Source: Bacteroidales bacterium
Lineage (GTDB): Bacteria > Bacteroidota > Bacteroidia > Bacteroidales > TTA-H9
Length of the DNA stretch: 64,000 nucleotides
NCBI GenBank assembly: GCA_028689615.1
Contig: JAQVCV010000002.1
Coordinates: forward strand, 84,092 to 148,091
Direction: 5' to 3'
A model generated the notes under the pieces. It was not told where the DNA came from. It saw only the letters and a program-made list of their open reading frames with translations, and searched no databases. The position numbers and the translations under genes are program-made. Positions 7,328 to 13,864 of this stretch are shown piece after piece. Position 1 is the first letter of the stretch; every line of letters starts with the position of its first letter.

Positions 7328-8206
7328 ATGGCCAGAACGATACAGGAAATATACGACAGCCTCAACACTGTTAAAACAAACATGACAGAGTTAAATGGTT
7401 ATGTTACAGAATCGGGCGGCACTGTCGGCGATAATGCAAAGAACCTGTTGCTCGACGCAGACAGTGGTAGTAAAATAGCCAACTGGCGGCTGTGGCTTTG
7501 GGTGGTGGCTGTAGCTTCTTTCGTAGTTGAGGGCCTGTTCGACACCGCAAAGGCTTATATAGCTTCGGTCGTTAATGCCACGCGCCCACACACGCTCAGG
7601 TGGTACGAACAGGAAGCAAAAAAATGGCAGTACGGGCATGAAATCACATGGATTGATGATGACCACTACGGGTATTTGGTTGACGATGCTCTTTCGCGAA
7701 TTGTAACTGATGTGGCGGCCACAGAGGCTGATGATGGCTCCCTGACAATTAAAGCAGTGAAGCGGGCATCTGGATTCCCTGTTGCTTTGGCCACACATGA
7801 GTTGCAAAGTTTCACGGCATTCTGGGCGCGATGGAAGGACGCGGGCGTTCGCGTTGCGATTGTTTCGCAAAACCCGAATGTACTCGATATACAGGCTGTT
7901 GTTTTAAGAGATCGGCTCGTTTTGGCTGAAGATGGAACACTGATACGCGATTCGTCAGTAAACACACTTCAGGTTGCCCTCGACACGTGGCTGAATAACC
8001 TCCAGTTCAATGGTGTTATTCGCATCACTGACATAGAGCAGGCCGCCAAAACAGCCGAGGGTATCATCGACTTTTCGATCACCTTTTTGTGGATTGCTGA
8101 TTATACTGAAACATCGTGGCAGCAGGTAGCCAGAGAGGTGGTACCCTCGTCGGGATTTGCCGTGATAGATTACGAACGCTCAGATTTTAACTATGTTGAT
8201 GAATAA
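7328..8206 (+). CDS. Baseplate wedge protein J-like (Mu gp47-like)
   Basis: A 292-residue baseplate wedge subunit (P2 gpJ, Mu gp47, T4 gp6 group). The N-terminal helix region (TIQEIYDSLNTVKTNM) and a hydrophobic Trp-rich segment NWRLWLWVVAVASFVVEGLF at about residues 51-70 are followed by an alpha/beta domain and a conserved C-terminal part (GVIRITDIEQAAKTAEGIID). The Trp-rich segment may look like a membrane helix but in this family is an internal hydrophobic helix. It overlaps the next gene by 14 bases, suggesting coupling with the gp48-like partner, with which gp47 forms the wedge heterotrimer. Confidence 0.72.
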   Translation: MARTIQEIYDSLNTVKTNMTELNGYVTESGGTVGDNAKNLLLDADSGSKIANWRLWLWVVAVASFVVEGLFDTAKAYIASVVNATRPHTLRWYEQEAKKWQYGHEITWIDDDHYGYLVDDALSRIVTDVAATEADDGSLTIKAVKRASGFPVALATHELQSFTAFWARWKDAGVRVAIVSQNPNVLDIQAVVLRDRLVLAEDGTLIRDSSVNTLQVALDTWLNNLQFNGVIRITDIEQAAKTAEGIIDFSITFLWIADYTETSWQQVAREVVPSSGFAVIDYERSDFNYVDE

Positions 8207-8654
8207 TGTAAGCCTTTACCGGATTGTGCATTACATGCTCGATAACGTTCTGCGGAAAACCAGAACGCTGGCATGGCTCAAGGTGTCAGTAAGCTATCTG
8301 CAGCGGGTCGTATTGCTGTTTGATGAATTCAACCTTGAGAACAGGCGGCTGGCGTGGCTTACGCCGCAAGTATGTTATCTGGAAAAGTACCTGCGCATTA
8401 TGTTTGCATCAAACGCAATAACCATTGCTGATATTGATGATGCAGAGCGTTATTGTTCGATCAATAGTGAAGCAGATGTGGTTGAGCTGTTTCTCCATGA
8501 TACAGGAACCTATTTCTATACCACCAACGAGTTGCAGATTAGCAGCTTTGTGGTGCAATACTCACCAGAGCTGGCCGGTTATTCGGCCTCGTTGAGAGCT
8601 GCCGTTGACAGATATAAACTTCCCGGTTTTAAATACTTACTACAAATCGTATGA
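8193..8654 (+). CDS. Baseplate wedge / tail protein I-like (Mu gp48-like)
   Basis: A 153-residue protein directly after the J-like wedge gene, the place of Mu gp48 and P2 gpI, which attach fibres to the wedge. Two internal repeats are visible: RKTRTLAWLKVSVSYLQ and NRRLAWLTPQVCYLEKY. The C-terminal part is acidic and helical (DIDDAERYCSINSEADVVELFLHDT). The ATG at 8193 and one at 8199 both overlap the previous stop; either may be used. The stop overlaps the next start by four bases. Sequence similarity to gp48 is not obvious by eye, so the call is mainly positional. Confidence 0.58.
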   Translation: MLMNNVSLYRIVHYMLDNVLRKTRTLAWLKVSVSYLQRVVLLFDEFNLENRRLAWLTPQVCYLEKYLRIMFASNAITIADIDDAERYCSINSEADVVELFLHDTGTYFYTTNELQISSFVVQYSPELAGYSASLRAAVDRYKLPGFKYLLQIV

Positions 8655-9451
8655 AAAAGATTAAAATTTCAGCAGGCGGGCAACCCATTCGCCCCGATGA
8701 TTTCCTGATGATACAACAGGAGGCATTGAAGGGGGTAGAAGAACTGATCAAGGGGCTGTGTGCCGAATACGCTACAGAAACCATTGTTTCAGGGCTTACC
8801 CTTGTTAACAATGGCGGTGGAAGTTACACCATACAAGCCGGCTATTTTTATGACGGACAAGAGCTTTGTTACGTACCGGAGTTCAGCTACACTTACAGTG
8901 CGCTGTATGCAGTCCATCTTGTAAAGGCCGAGGTGGATTCAGACAGCCGTCGATTTTTTGACGACGTTTACCGCAACGTTCAAACTGAACGCACCTACGT
9001 GATGCAGTACGCGACCAGCGCGCCGGCCAACTCATTCAGATACGACTCACTGAACCGGCTTAGTTCGCTGTTGAGCGTTACACCCAACTTGCTCGACTTC
9101 CAGCGCACCTACTCGGGTTACATTGCCCTCAACGCAGGCTATACAGCCAGAGATGGCGGCTCGGGCATGTATGTGTTATCAAACGCCTACAAGGACTACC
9201 AGTTTATGTGTGCCTTCACAGCCACCACGGCTAACGGCACAATCTGCACCCTGCCCGCCGGCCACCGCCCCGTCGTTGACCTCTTTTTCCCGTTCCGCGC
9301 CGGATCGGGCTGGGGTCTCATGTTAGTCAAAGCCTCTACTGGCGACATCCAACTCACAGGTGCCGCCACCGCTGAGGGCACCTACAACTACATTCAGGTT
9401 GAGACCAACATCAACGCTGTATATCCGCCAATTGCTATTGCACACCTTTAA
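8651..9451 (+). CDS. Tail fibre / baseplate-attached structural protein
   Basis: A 266-residue protein starting MKKIKISAGGQPIRPDDFL, an N-terminal segment seen in proximal fibre proteins of Bacteroidota prophages, where it docks on the wedge. A beta-rich collar-like segment follows at about residues 50-110 (SGLTLVNNGGGSYTIQAGYFYDG), and the C-terminal half is beta-rich with many aromatic residues (FRAGSGWGLMLVKASTGDIQL). Its ATG overlaps the previous stop (ATGA). It is probably the adaptor that carries the more distal proteins encoded next. No enzymatic motif is visible. Confidence 0.6.
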   Translation: MKKIKISAGGQPIRPDDFLMIQQEALKGVEELIKGLCAEYATETIVSGLTLVNNGGGSYTIQAGYFYDGQELCYVPEFSYTYSALYAVHLVKAEVDSDSRRFFDDVYRNVQTERTYVMQYATSAPANSFRYDSLNRLSSLLSVTPNLLDFQRTYSGYIALNAGYTARDGGSGMYVLSNAYKDYQFMCAFTATTANGTICTLPAGHRPVVDLFFPFRAGSGWGLMLVKASTGDIQLTGAATAEGTYNYIQVETNINAVYPPIAIAHL

Positions 9452-9462
9452 ATAATAGAATT

Positions 9463-10428
9463 ATGCTTATCGAAATACCCATTAACCACGCCTTCGATGA
9501 TGTCGAAGTAACCATCGCCCACGACTTTGCTGTCGTGGGCGTGCACATTGAACACGACTTTGCCACCGACGGCTCAACAGCTACCTCCACGGGTACACAG
9601 CTCGACAATGCCGAGGACAATGTTGTGCTGACCGTTGACGGCCACGACGCGCCCATCACGGCAAAACTCCAGGCGTCGGCAGATGATGTTACCTATACCG
9701 ACGTGGAAGACTCAGGGCTCACAATCGAGGTTGGTGAGACGGGCGCCGCCTGGGCGCTGGGTGATTACACCATCGCCGATGACTCCTACCTTCGTGTGGT
9801 GGTGGAAGCCGGTGAGGCCAGTGAAGGCACCGTTGACGACCTGACCCTCTACAGTTCCACTGTAACGTCAAGCTCGGCGCAGATTGACAATATTGACGCC
9901 CTCGCCTCTGTAACCTGCACCGGTCACGATGCCGAGGTGACGGTAAACTTAGAAAAATCAGCCGACAACGTTGCCTTCGAGCAGGTGGCCACAGCGACAA
10001 TCGCCGTGGATGAGAACGGTTGCTCGTTCGACCTTGCGCCGCTGAAGCTCGACAAGGGGGTTTACCTGCGTATCACAGCCGTGTCACTCGCTGAGTCTGG
10101 CGTGATCGGCACCTTTGCCGTGCCCACCGATGGCGATACCCTTACCACCGCCGGGCACACCCTGAACAACACGAAGGCCATCGCCGCGCTGAGGTGTACT
10201 GGCCACGATGCGGCCATTACCGCCGCCATAGAGGTGAGCGTTGACAATACGGCTGGCAGCTTTATAGAGCTGCCCGAGTCAGAAACATCAATCGCCGTTG
10301 GTCAGACCGTCACACAATGGCACCTACAGCACTACCTGCTGCCCAAGGGCTGCCACCTGCGGGTTGTGGCCACGTCAGAGGCAACCGAAGGAGTAATTGA
10401 TAACCTTAAAATATTGAGCAATGAATAA
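9463..10428 (+). CDS. Tail fibre protein with three tandem beta-sandwich repeats
   Basis: A 321-residue protein built of three repeats of about 93 residues, each with the signature GHDA (residues 60-63, 154-157, 247-250) preceded by a strand and followed by a helix-free beta pattern ending in YLR[VI] and a Gly-Val/Thr turn. Before these repeats the N-terminus holds three shorter 11-residue units (NHAFDDVEVTI, AHDFAVVGVHI, EHDFATDG). The repeats suggest a string of Ig-like or jelly-roll domains in a fibre shaft. It overlaps the next gene by eight bases. Function in host adhesion is inferred; no family name is recognised. Confidence 0.6.
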   Translation: MLIEIPINHAFDDVEVTIAHDFAVVGVHIEHDFATDGSTATSTGTQLDNAEDNVVLTVDGHDAPITAKLQASADDVTYTDVEDSGLTIEVGETGAAWALGDYTIADDSYLRVVVEAGEASEGTVDDLTLYSSTVTSSSAQIDNIDALASVTCTGHDAEVTVNLEKSADNVAFEQVATATIAVDENGCSFDLAPLKLDKGVYLRITAVSLAESGVIGTFAVPTDGDTLTTAGHTLNNTKAIAALRCTGHDAAITAAIEVSVDNTAGSFIELPESETSIAVGQTVTQWHLQHYLLPKGCHLRVVATSEATEGVIDNLKILSNE

Positions 10429-10984
10429 TTTGATCGCCCGTTTTTTTGAAGTTGCGCGCGCTATCCTGGGCGCCGTTGTGGCCGGTAAAACCAACGAGAC
10501 CATCAAGGTGTTTACCTTCGAGATCACTCGCCCCGCCGACACCACCCCCTACTCAGCCGGTGATGTGATCGCCAATAGCGACAGCTCCCAGGCATTGCCA
10601 TACGTTGAGCTGGACACCGACACCGGGGCCGATGTGGCCGCTATCATCGCCTTCGTGCGGGTGCAGACTAACACCACCACCTGGGCGGCTGTTAGGCTCA
10701 AGCTTCACCTCTTCCGGGGCACCATCACCCCGCAGGCTGACAATGCAGCCTATGCAATGTTATACAGCAACGCGCCGTTGCGCAACGGTAGTATCGACGT
10801 GACGTTTGACGCCGCAAATGGCGGTGGTACAGACAGCGTTGCTGGGATGAATAACTACGACAAGATCGTGGTTGAGCCAGCGGCCAACCGGCTGTACTTC
10901 CAGCTCCAGATTCTTGATGCCAAGACACCGGTATCGGGTCAGAAGTTCTTGATTCAGATAGGACTGATTATGAAGAAATACTAA
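10421..10984 (+). CDS. Phage structural protein, fibre region, unknown family
   Basis: A 187-residue protein with a hydrophobic N-terminal helix (residues 3-22, LIARFFEVARAILGAVVAG) and a beta-rich remainder (KVFTFEITRPADTTPYSAG, then VRLKLHLFRGTITPQ and LYFQLQILDAKTPVSG). It begins inside the preceding fibre gene and is followed after five bases by the receptor-binding candidate. Proteins of this type with the phrase PYSAGDVIANS occur beside fibre genes in many phages and are taken as virion proteins; the exact role is not known. Confidence 0.55.
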   Translation: MNNLIARFFEVARAILGAVVAGKTNETIKVFTFEITRPADTTPYSAGDVIANSDSSQALPYVELDTDTGADVAAIIAFVRVQTNTTTWAAVRLKLHLFRGTITPQADNAAYAMLYSNAPLRNGSIDVTFDAANGGGTDSVAGMNNYDKIVVEPAANRLYFQLQILDAKTPVSGQKFLIQIGLIMKKY

Positions 10985-10989
10985 GCGAG

Positions 10990-12261
10990 ATGGGGGCAAT
11001 TGATATTATTCTCGACAAAGATTTCGCCGAAAGCACCACCGACCGACACCGTGCCAGGGTGGCGGGTGCTGGTGGAGAACTGCTTGATCGGCAATCAACC
11101 GTAAAGCAAGTGAGAGCGTTGAAAAAAAGCGGGTTGTGGGACAAGGCCAGCCTGGTGATGATTCCAAGTGCGAGAAAAACAGGTGCTTTATTTTGTGTAA
11201 AGCCTACTAATGGCTCTGGAGACTTCGATTTTTCCAGACCTTCAATTACCTTTCAAGAGAAGAAGTCTTTACCATTAGAACAAGTAGCAACTCATCTGCC
11301 CGCTTTGGAATGGAGCAATTCGCTCCAAAAATTTGTATTCAAGATTGACCCACAAAGGACAAATGACTATCCCGGTTCATCGGTAGTGATCGAAACAACA
11401 ACTGGTATTACACCAACAAACGAGCAAACGATCCTTGCTCCAGATGGTACATTATCAGCAATTAGGATTGCAAATAGTTCACCCAATTATTGCCTGCGAG
11501 CACAAGGTGTTAATGGACAAGTAAGGTCAATATTTGCTCGGACTATTAGCGGTTCCGGCATTGTTTCACTAATGGCAGTCAGTGGTTTATCTAAGTCTCT
11601 GTTTACCCTAACAGAAGAGTGGCGAAAATTTGAACTTCCAGTTGATACATCTGATTCCGGTGGATCATACTTTTACCTTGTTGATTTTCGCAGCCCTTAC
11701 TGTACACTCTCAGAAATACTAGTGTGGAATCCTCAGGTTGAGACGGGGGTGTATGCAACCACACCTATAAGGACACCACCAAGTGCCTCGCTCACGCGAG
11801 CACGAGATAACTTTTCAAAATTGATACCTGATTTAATCGGTCAACAGGAAGGCACTCTCTATGTTCATGCACAACTACGTAAGTCATTAGAAGTAATTTC
11901 CATTAACAGGGAGACGCTAAACTGCATAGCACTTTATGTAACAGCTGCCGGATACTTAAGAGTACTAGTATATGCTGCTAGCACTCCGTTAATTTCCGTA
12001 CAACTGTCGGAAATAATCACTGATGGTGAGTGGTATAAAATCGCATTTGCGTACAAAACAGGAGACAGTGCATATTATGTCAATGGAACTTTAGTTTATT
12101 CTTCATCTGTAGAATATTCCTTTTCTTCGTCACTCAATGGCATTTATGGAGGCACTGGAGGCTTTGCCGTTAGCATACAAGAACCTTACGCTATTGCTGA
12201 AATTCATCTATATAAGTCCAGGCTATCAAACTCTGAATTAGAAAAACTGACGTTAAAATGA
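10990..12261 (+). CDS. Tail protein with LamG/concanavalin-like domain, receptor-binding candidate
   Basis: A 423-residue protein whose N-terminal 75 residues (IDIILDKDFAESTTDRHRA, then LWDKASLVMIPSARKTG) look conserved and share the GC-rich style of the upstream genes. From about 11170 the composition becomes clearly AT-richer. The C-terminal region, about residues 275-423, shows a laminin-G/concanavalin-like pattern: GTLYVHAQLR, a central DGEWYKIAFAYKTGD, YYVNGTLVYSSS, and a closing IAEIHLYKSRLSNSELEKL. Such domains bind carbohydrates, so this is the best candidate for recognising a surface glycan. The stop overlaps the next gene start by four bases. The composition break suggests exchange of the specificity domain. 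Confidence 0.68.
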   Translation: MGAIDIILDKDFAESTTDRHRARVAGAGGELLDRQSTVKQVRALKKSGLWDKASLVMIPSARKTGALFCVKPTNGSGDFDFSRPSITFQEKKSLPLEQVATHLPALEWSNSLQKFVFKIDPQRTNDYPGSSVVIETTTGITPTNEQTILAPDGTLSAIRIANSSPNYCLRAQGVNGQVRSIFARTISGSGIVSLMAVSGLSKSLFTLTEEWRKFELPVDTSDSGGSYFYLVDFRSPYCTLSEILVWNPQVETGVYATTPIRTPPSASLTRARDNFSKLIPDLIGQQEGTLYVHAQLRKSLEVISINRETLNCIALYVTAAGYLRVLVYAASTPLISVQLSEIITDGEWYKIAFAYKTGDSAYYVNGTLVYSSSVEYSFSSSLNGIYGGTGGFAVSIQEPYAIAEIHLYKSRLSNSELEKLTLK

Positions 12262-12539
12262 AAACTATTTATCTACGTTGCGTTAACCTTGATTGCTTAA
12301 TCAAGGACATACAGAGGGCCTTGCCAGGCTACAATGGAGAGACTGAATATCAGTATGAGGATGTAATTCTTCACTTGATTGGTGACATACCAACTTCCTT
12401 TGACGAAGAAGGCAGTGTTACAACCTGGGCGGGTGCTTTCCACGCTAATATCTATGCGCCTGAAAGTTTTGACGAATCCGTATTTCAAACCCGGATGGAC
12501 GAATCACCCGCCAAGCCGGTTAACCGGTTAGCATTGTAG
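12258..12539 (+). CDS. Small phage protein downstream of receptor-binding gene
   Basis: A 93-residue acidic protein (starts MKTIYLRCVNLDCLIKDIQ; contains YQYEDVILHLIGDIPTSFD and WAGAFHANIYAPESFDESV) coupled to the receptor-binding gene by an ATGA overlap. Its position matches fibre-assembly chaperones such as Mu gpU, but I see no similarity to those. It could equally be a virion decoration protein. It is the last tail-operon gene; a non-coding hairpin region follows. Confidence 0.5.
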   Translation: MKTIYLRCVNLDCLIKDIQRALPGYNGETEYQYEDVILHLIGDIPTSFDEEGSVTTWAGAFHANIYAPESFDESVFQTRMDESPAKPVNRLAL

Positions 12540-12540
12540 C

Positions 12541-12560
12541 AAAAAAGAGGCCCGTGCCTC
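12541..12560 (-). terminator. Intrinsic-terminator-like hairpin on the minus strand
   Basis: On the minus strand GAGGC-ACGG-GCCTC (12560-12547) is followed by six T (12546-12541), the form of a rho-independent terminator. No annotated minus-strand gene ends here, so it may close a short antisense RNA or guard the tail operon from opposing transcription. Confidence 0.5.
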
Positions 12561-12586
12561 CGCAGGGTTGTCCAGACCCAAACGAT

Positions 12587-12648
12587 AAAGGTGCACACAC
12601 ACCACAGCACAGGCTTCTAAGCCTTTAACCTGGTGTGTGTGCACCTTT
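12587..12648. repeat. 18-bp perfect inverted repeat with nested hairpin
   Basis: AAAGGTGCACACACACCA (12587-12604) is perfectly complementary to 12631-12648. The 26-base loop itself contains AGGCTT...AAGCCT. This can form a very stable stem in RNA of either strand. It lies between the last tail gene and the methyltransferase gene; a strong plus-strand roadblock or bidirectional terminator is the simplest reading, although the U tract (CCTTTGAATTT) is poor. Confidence 0.7.
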
Positions 12649-12689
12649 GAATTTAAAATTTGGACACTACAAAACTATAAATTATTTTT

Positions 12690-13481
12690 ATGAAACCTCC
12701 ATTTTCTTACTATGGTGGTAAGCAAAAGCTTGCTGCCTCAATCGTTAAGCTTATTCCTACTCATAGCCTATTCTGTGAACCGTTTGCAGGCGGTGCCGCT
12801 GTATTCTTCACAAAGCCAAAAGAAATGAGTGATGTAGAGGTGTTGAACGATACTAATACTGAAATTATTAACTTTTACAGAGTTGTTCAACTTGAATTTG
12901 TAAGCCTTGAGAAAGAAATCAGAATAAGCCTTCACAGCCGTCGCTTGTTCGACGATGCGCACGTTATTTATAATAACCCTCATATGTTTAGCGATGTTCG
13001 ACGTGCGTGGGCGTTGTGGGTGCTCGCTACCCAGGGTTTTGCATCTATCATAGATGGAAGCTGGGGTTATGATAAGAAGGTTCGCACAACAAGCCGTAAG
13101 GTGCAAAACAAACGTGAAGCATTTTCAGAGGAATTGGCTTATCGGTCACAAGACGTACAGATTGAGTGCACTGATGCAATCAGAATCATTCGATCAAGAG
13201 ATCAACAAAACGCTTTTTTCTACGTCGACCCGCCATATTTTAATAGTGATTGCGGACATTATGATGGTTATTCTGAAGTGATGTTTAAAGAACTATTAAA
13301 TGCCCTTTCAAAGATAGAAGGTAAATTTCTTTTAAGTAGCTACCCAAGCATTGTCTTGTCTAAATATGTTAAAGAGAACGGCTGGAGTCAATCCAGCCGT
13401 GAAATGGGCGTGAGTGTTAATAAAGGTATGAGCGGGAAGCGTAAAATTGAAGTCCTCACGGCAAATTATAACATTCTTTGA
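12690..13481 (+). CDS. D12-class N6-adenine DNA methyltransferase
   Basis: Site-specific adenine methylase of the Dam/D12 class, using S-adenosylmethionine. The 263-residue product starts MKPPFSYYGGKQKLA, the classical D12 N-terminus; motif I is FCEPFAGGAAVFF near residues 28-40 and the catalytic motif is FYVDPPYF near residues 175-182. Length is normal for a complete enzyme and no restriction partner is adjacent, so it is a solitary prophage methylase. Protection of phage DNA from host restriction is the likely use. It lies at the extreme right end of the prophage, as mom does in Mu. AT-rich composition differs from the tail genes, suggesting separate acquisition. It has its own AT-rich leader after the hairpin region. 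Confidence 0.88.
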   Translation: MKPPFSYYGGKQKLAASIVKLIPTHSLFCEPFAGGAAVFFTKPKEMSDVEVLNDTNTEIINFYRVVQLEFVSLEKEIRISLHSRRLFDDAHVIYNNPHMFSDVRRAWALWVLATQGFASIIDGSWGYDKKVRTTSRKVQNKREAFSEELAYRSQDVQIECTDAIRIIRSRDQQNAFFYVDPPYFNSDCGHYDGYSEVMFKELLNALSKIEGKFLLSSYPSIVLSKYVKENGWSQSSREMGVSVNKGMSGKRKIEVLTANYNIL

Positions 13482-13864
13482 TTAGTGCGTGTGAACTTAC
13501 ATTTCGTTTTAGAATTTTTACATTTCGTTTTTTTGATTATAAGTGCGAAAAGAAAATCTGTCAACCCGTCAACAGGCACCACCCGACCGGCATAAAATCC
13601 CCGGTAAAGAGACTCCTTCCTGTTGGCAAGCGCTTCCATTTGATCCACATTGAGGCTGCCCCCACTCAACTTCGCGAATATTTCACGATTGGTGCAGCCA
13701 AAAAACGAGAGCAACTCCTGGTCGGTTATCGCATAGCCCACCTCGGCACACAATTGCCTCCAAGCCATGAGGTGGAAATCGCGGTTAGCAACCAGGGTTC
13801 CATCCATATCAAAAATAACCGCCCCAACCGGACGGTTGCAAAACTGGATTGTTTGTTTATTCAT
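13466..13864 (-). pseudogene. HAD-superfamily hydrolase, N-terminal fragment cut by prophage
   Basis: The frame starts MNKQTIQFCNRP, followed by HAD motif I (AVIFDMDGTLVANRDFH, catalytic Asp in DxDGT) and an alpha-helical cap of the beta-phosphoglucomutase/phosphatase type up to VVPVDGLTDFL. After about residue 105 the sequence becomes a low-complexity Lys/Cys stretch (KKTKCKNSKTKCKF) that is translation of the prophage end repeats, stopping at 13466. Motifs II and III and the catalytic core C-terminus are missing, so the enzyme should be inactive. The start overlaps the stop of the upstream barrel gene, so it was the last gene of that operon. The remaining part of the gene should lie beyond the prophage left end. 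Confidence 0.85.
13497..13531. repeat. Two direct repeats, 21 bp apart, at prophage right end
   Basis: TTACATTTCGTTTT occurs at 13497-13510 and again at 13518-13531, exactly 21 bp (two helical turns) apart, just inside the point where host HAD homology ends. Phased repeats at an element end are typical of transposase-binding sites in Mu-type phages. The segment GATTATAAGTGCGAAAA (13535-13551) next to them resembles a Mu MuA site, though part of it may be host sequence. Confidence 0.6.

Larger units (their letters stand above)
1..13550 (+). mobile_element. Mu-like contractile-tail prophage, right-hand portion
   Basis: A continuous plus-strand run of tail genes in the order of phage Mu: sheath, tube, chaperone with frameshift, tape measure, hub, spike, wedge proteins, fibres and a DNA methyltransferase at the extreme right. 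Head, lysis and transposition genes would lie left of the window. The right limit is inferred: homology of a minus-strand HAD hydrolase stops abruptly at about 13545-13560, where phage-side AT-rich sequence with two 21-bp-spaced repeats begins. The exact end base and any target duplication cannot be set without the left end. Insertion into a coding gene rather than a tRNA fits transpositional integration. Gene order is seen; Mu-like replication is inferred. Confidence 0.8.

Noticed and set aside
13497..13531. Integrase-type attachment core (attR)
   Set aside because: The repeats are both on the phage side, 21 bp apart and not a single core; the host target is a protein gene, not a tRNA, and no tRNA is nearby.
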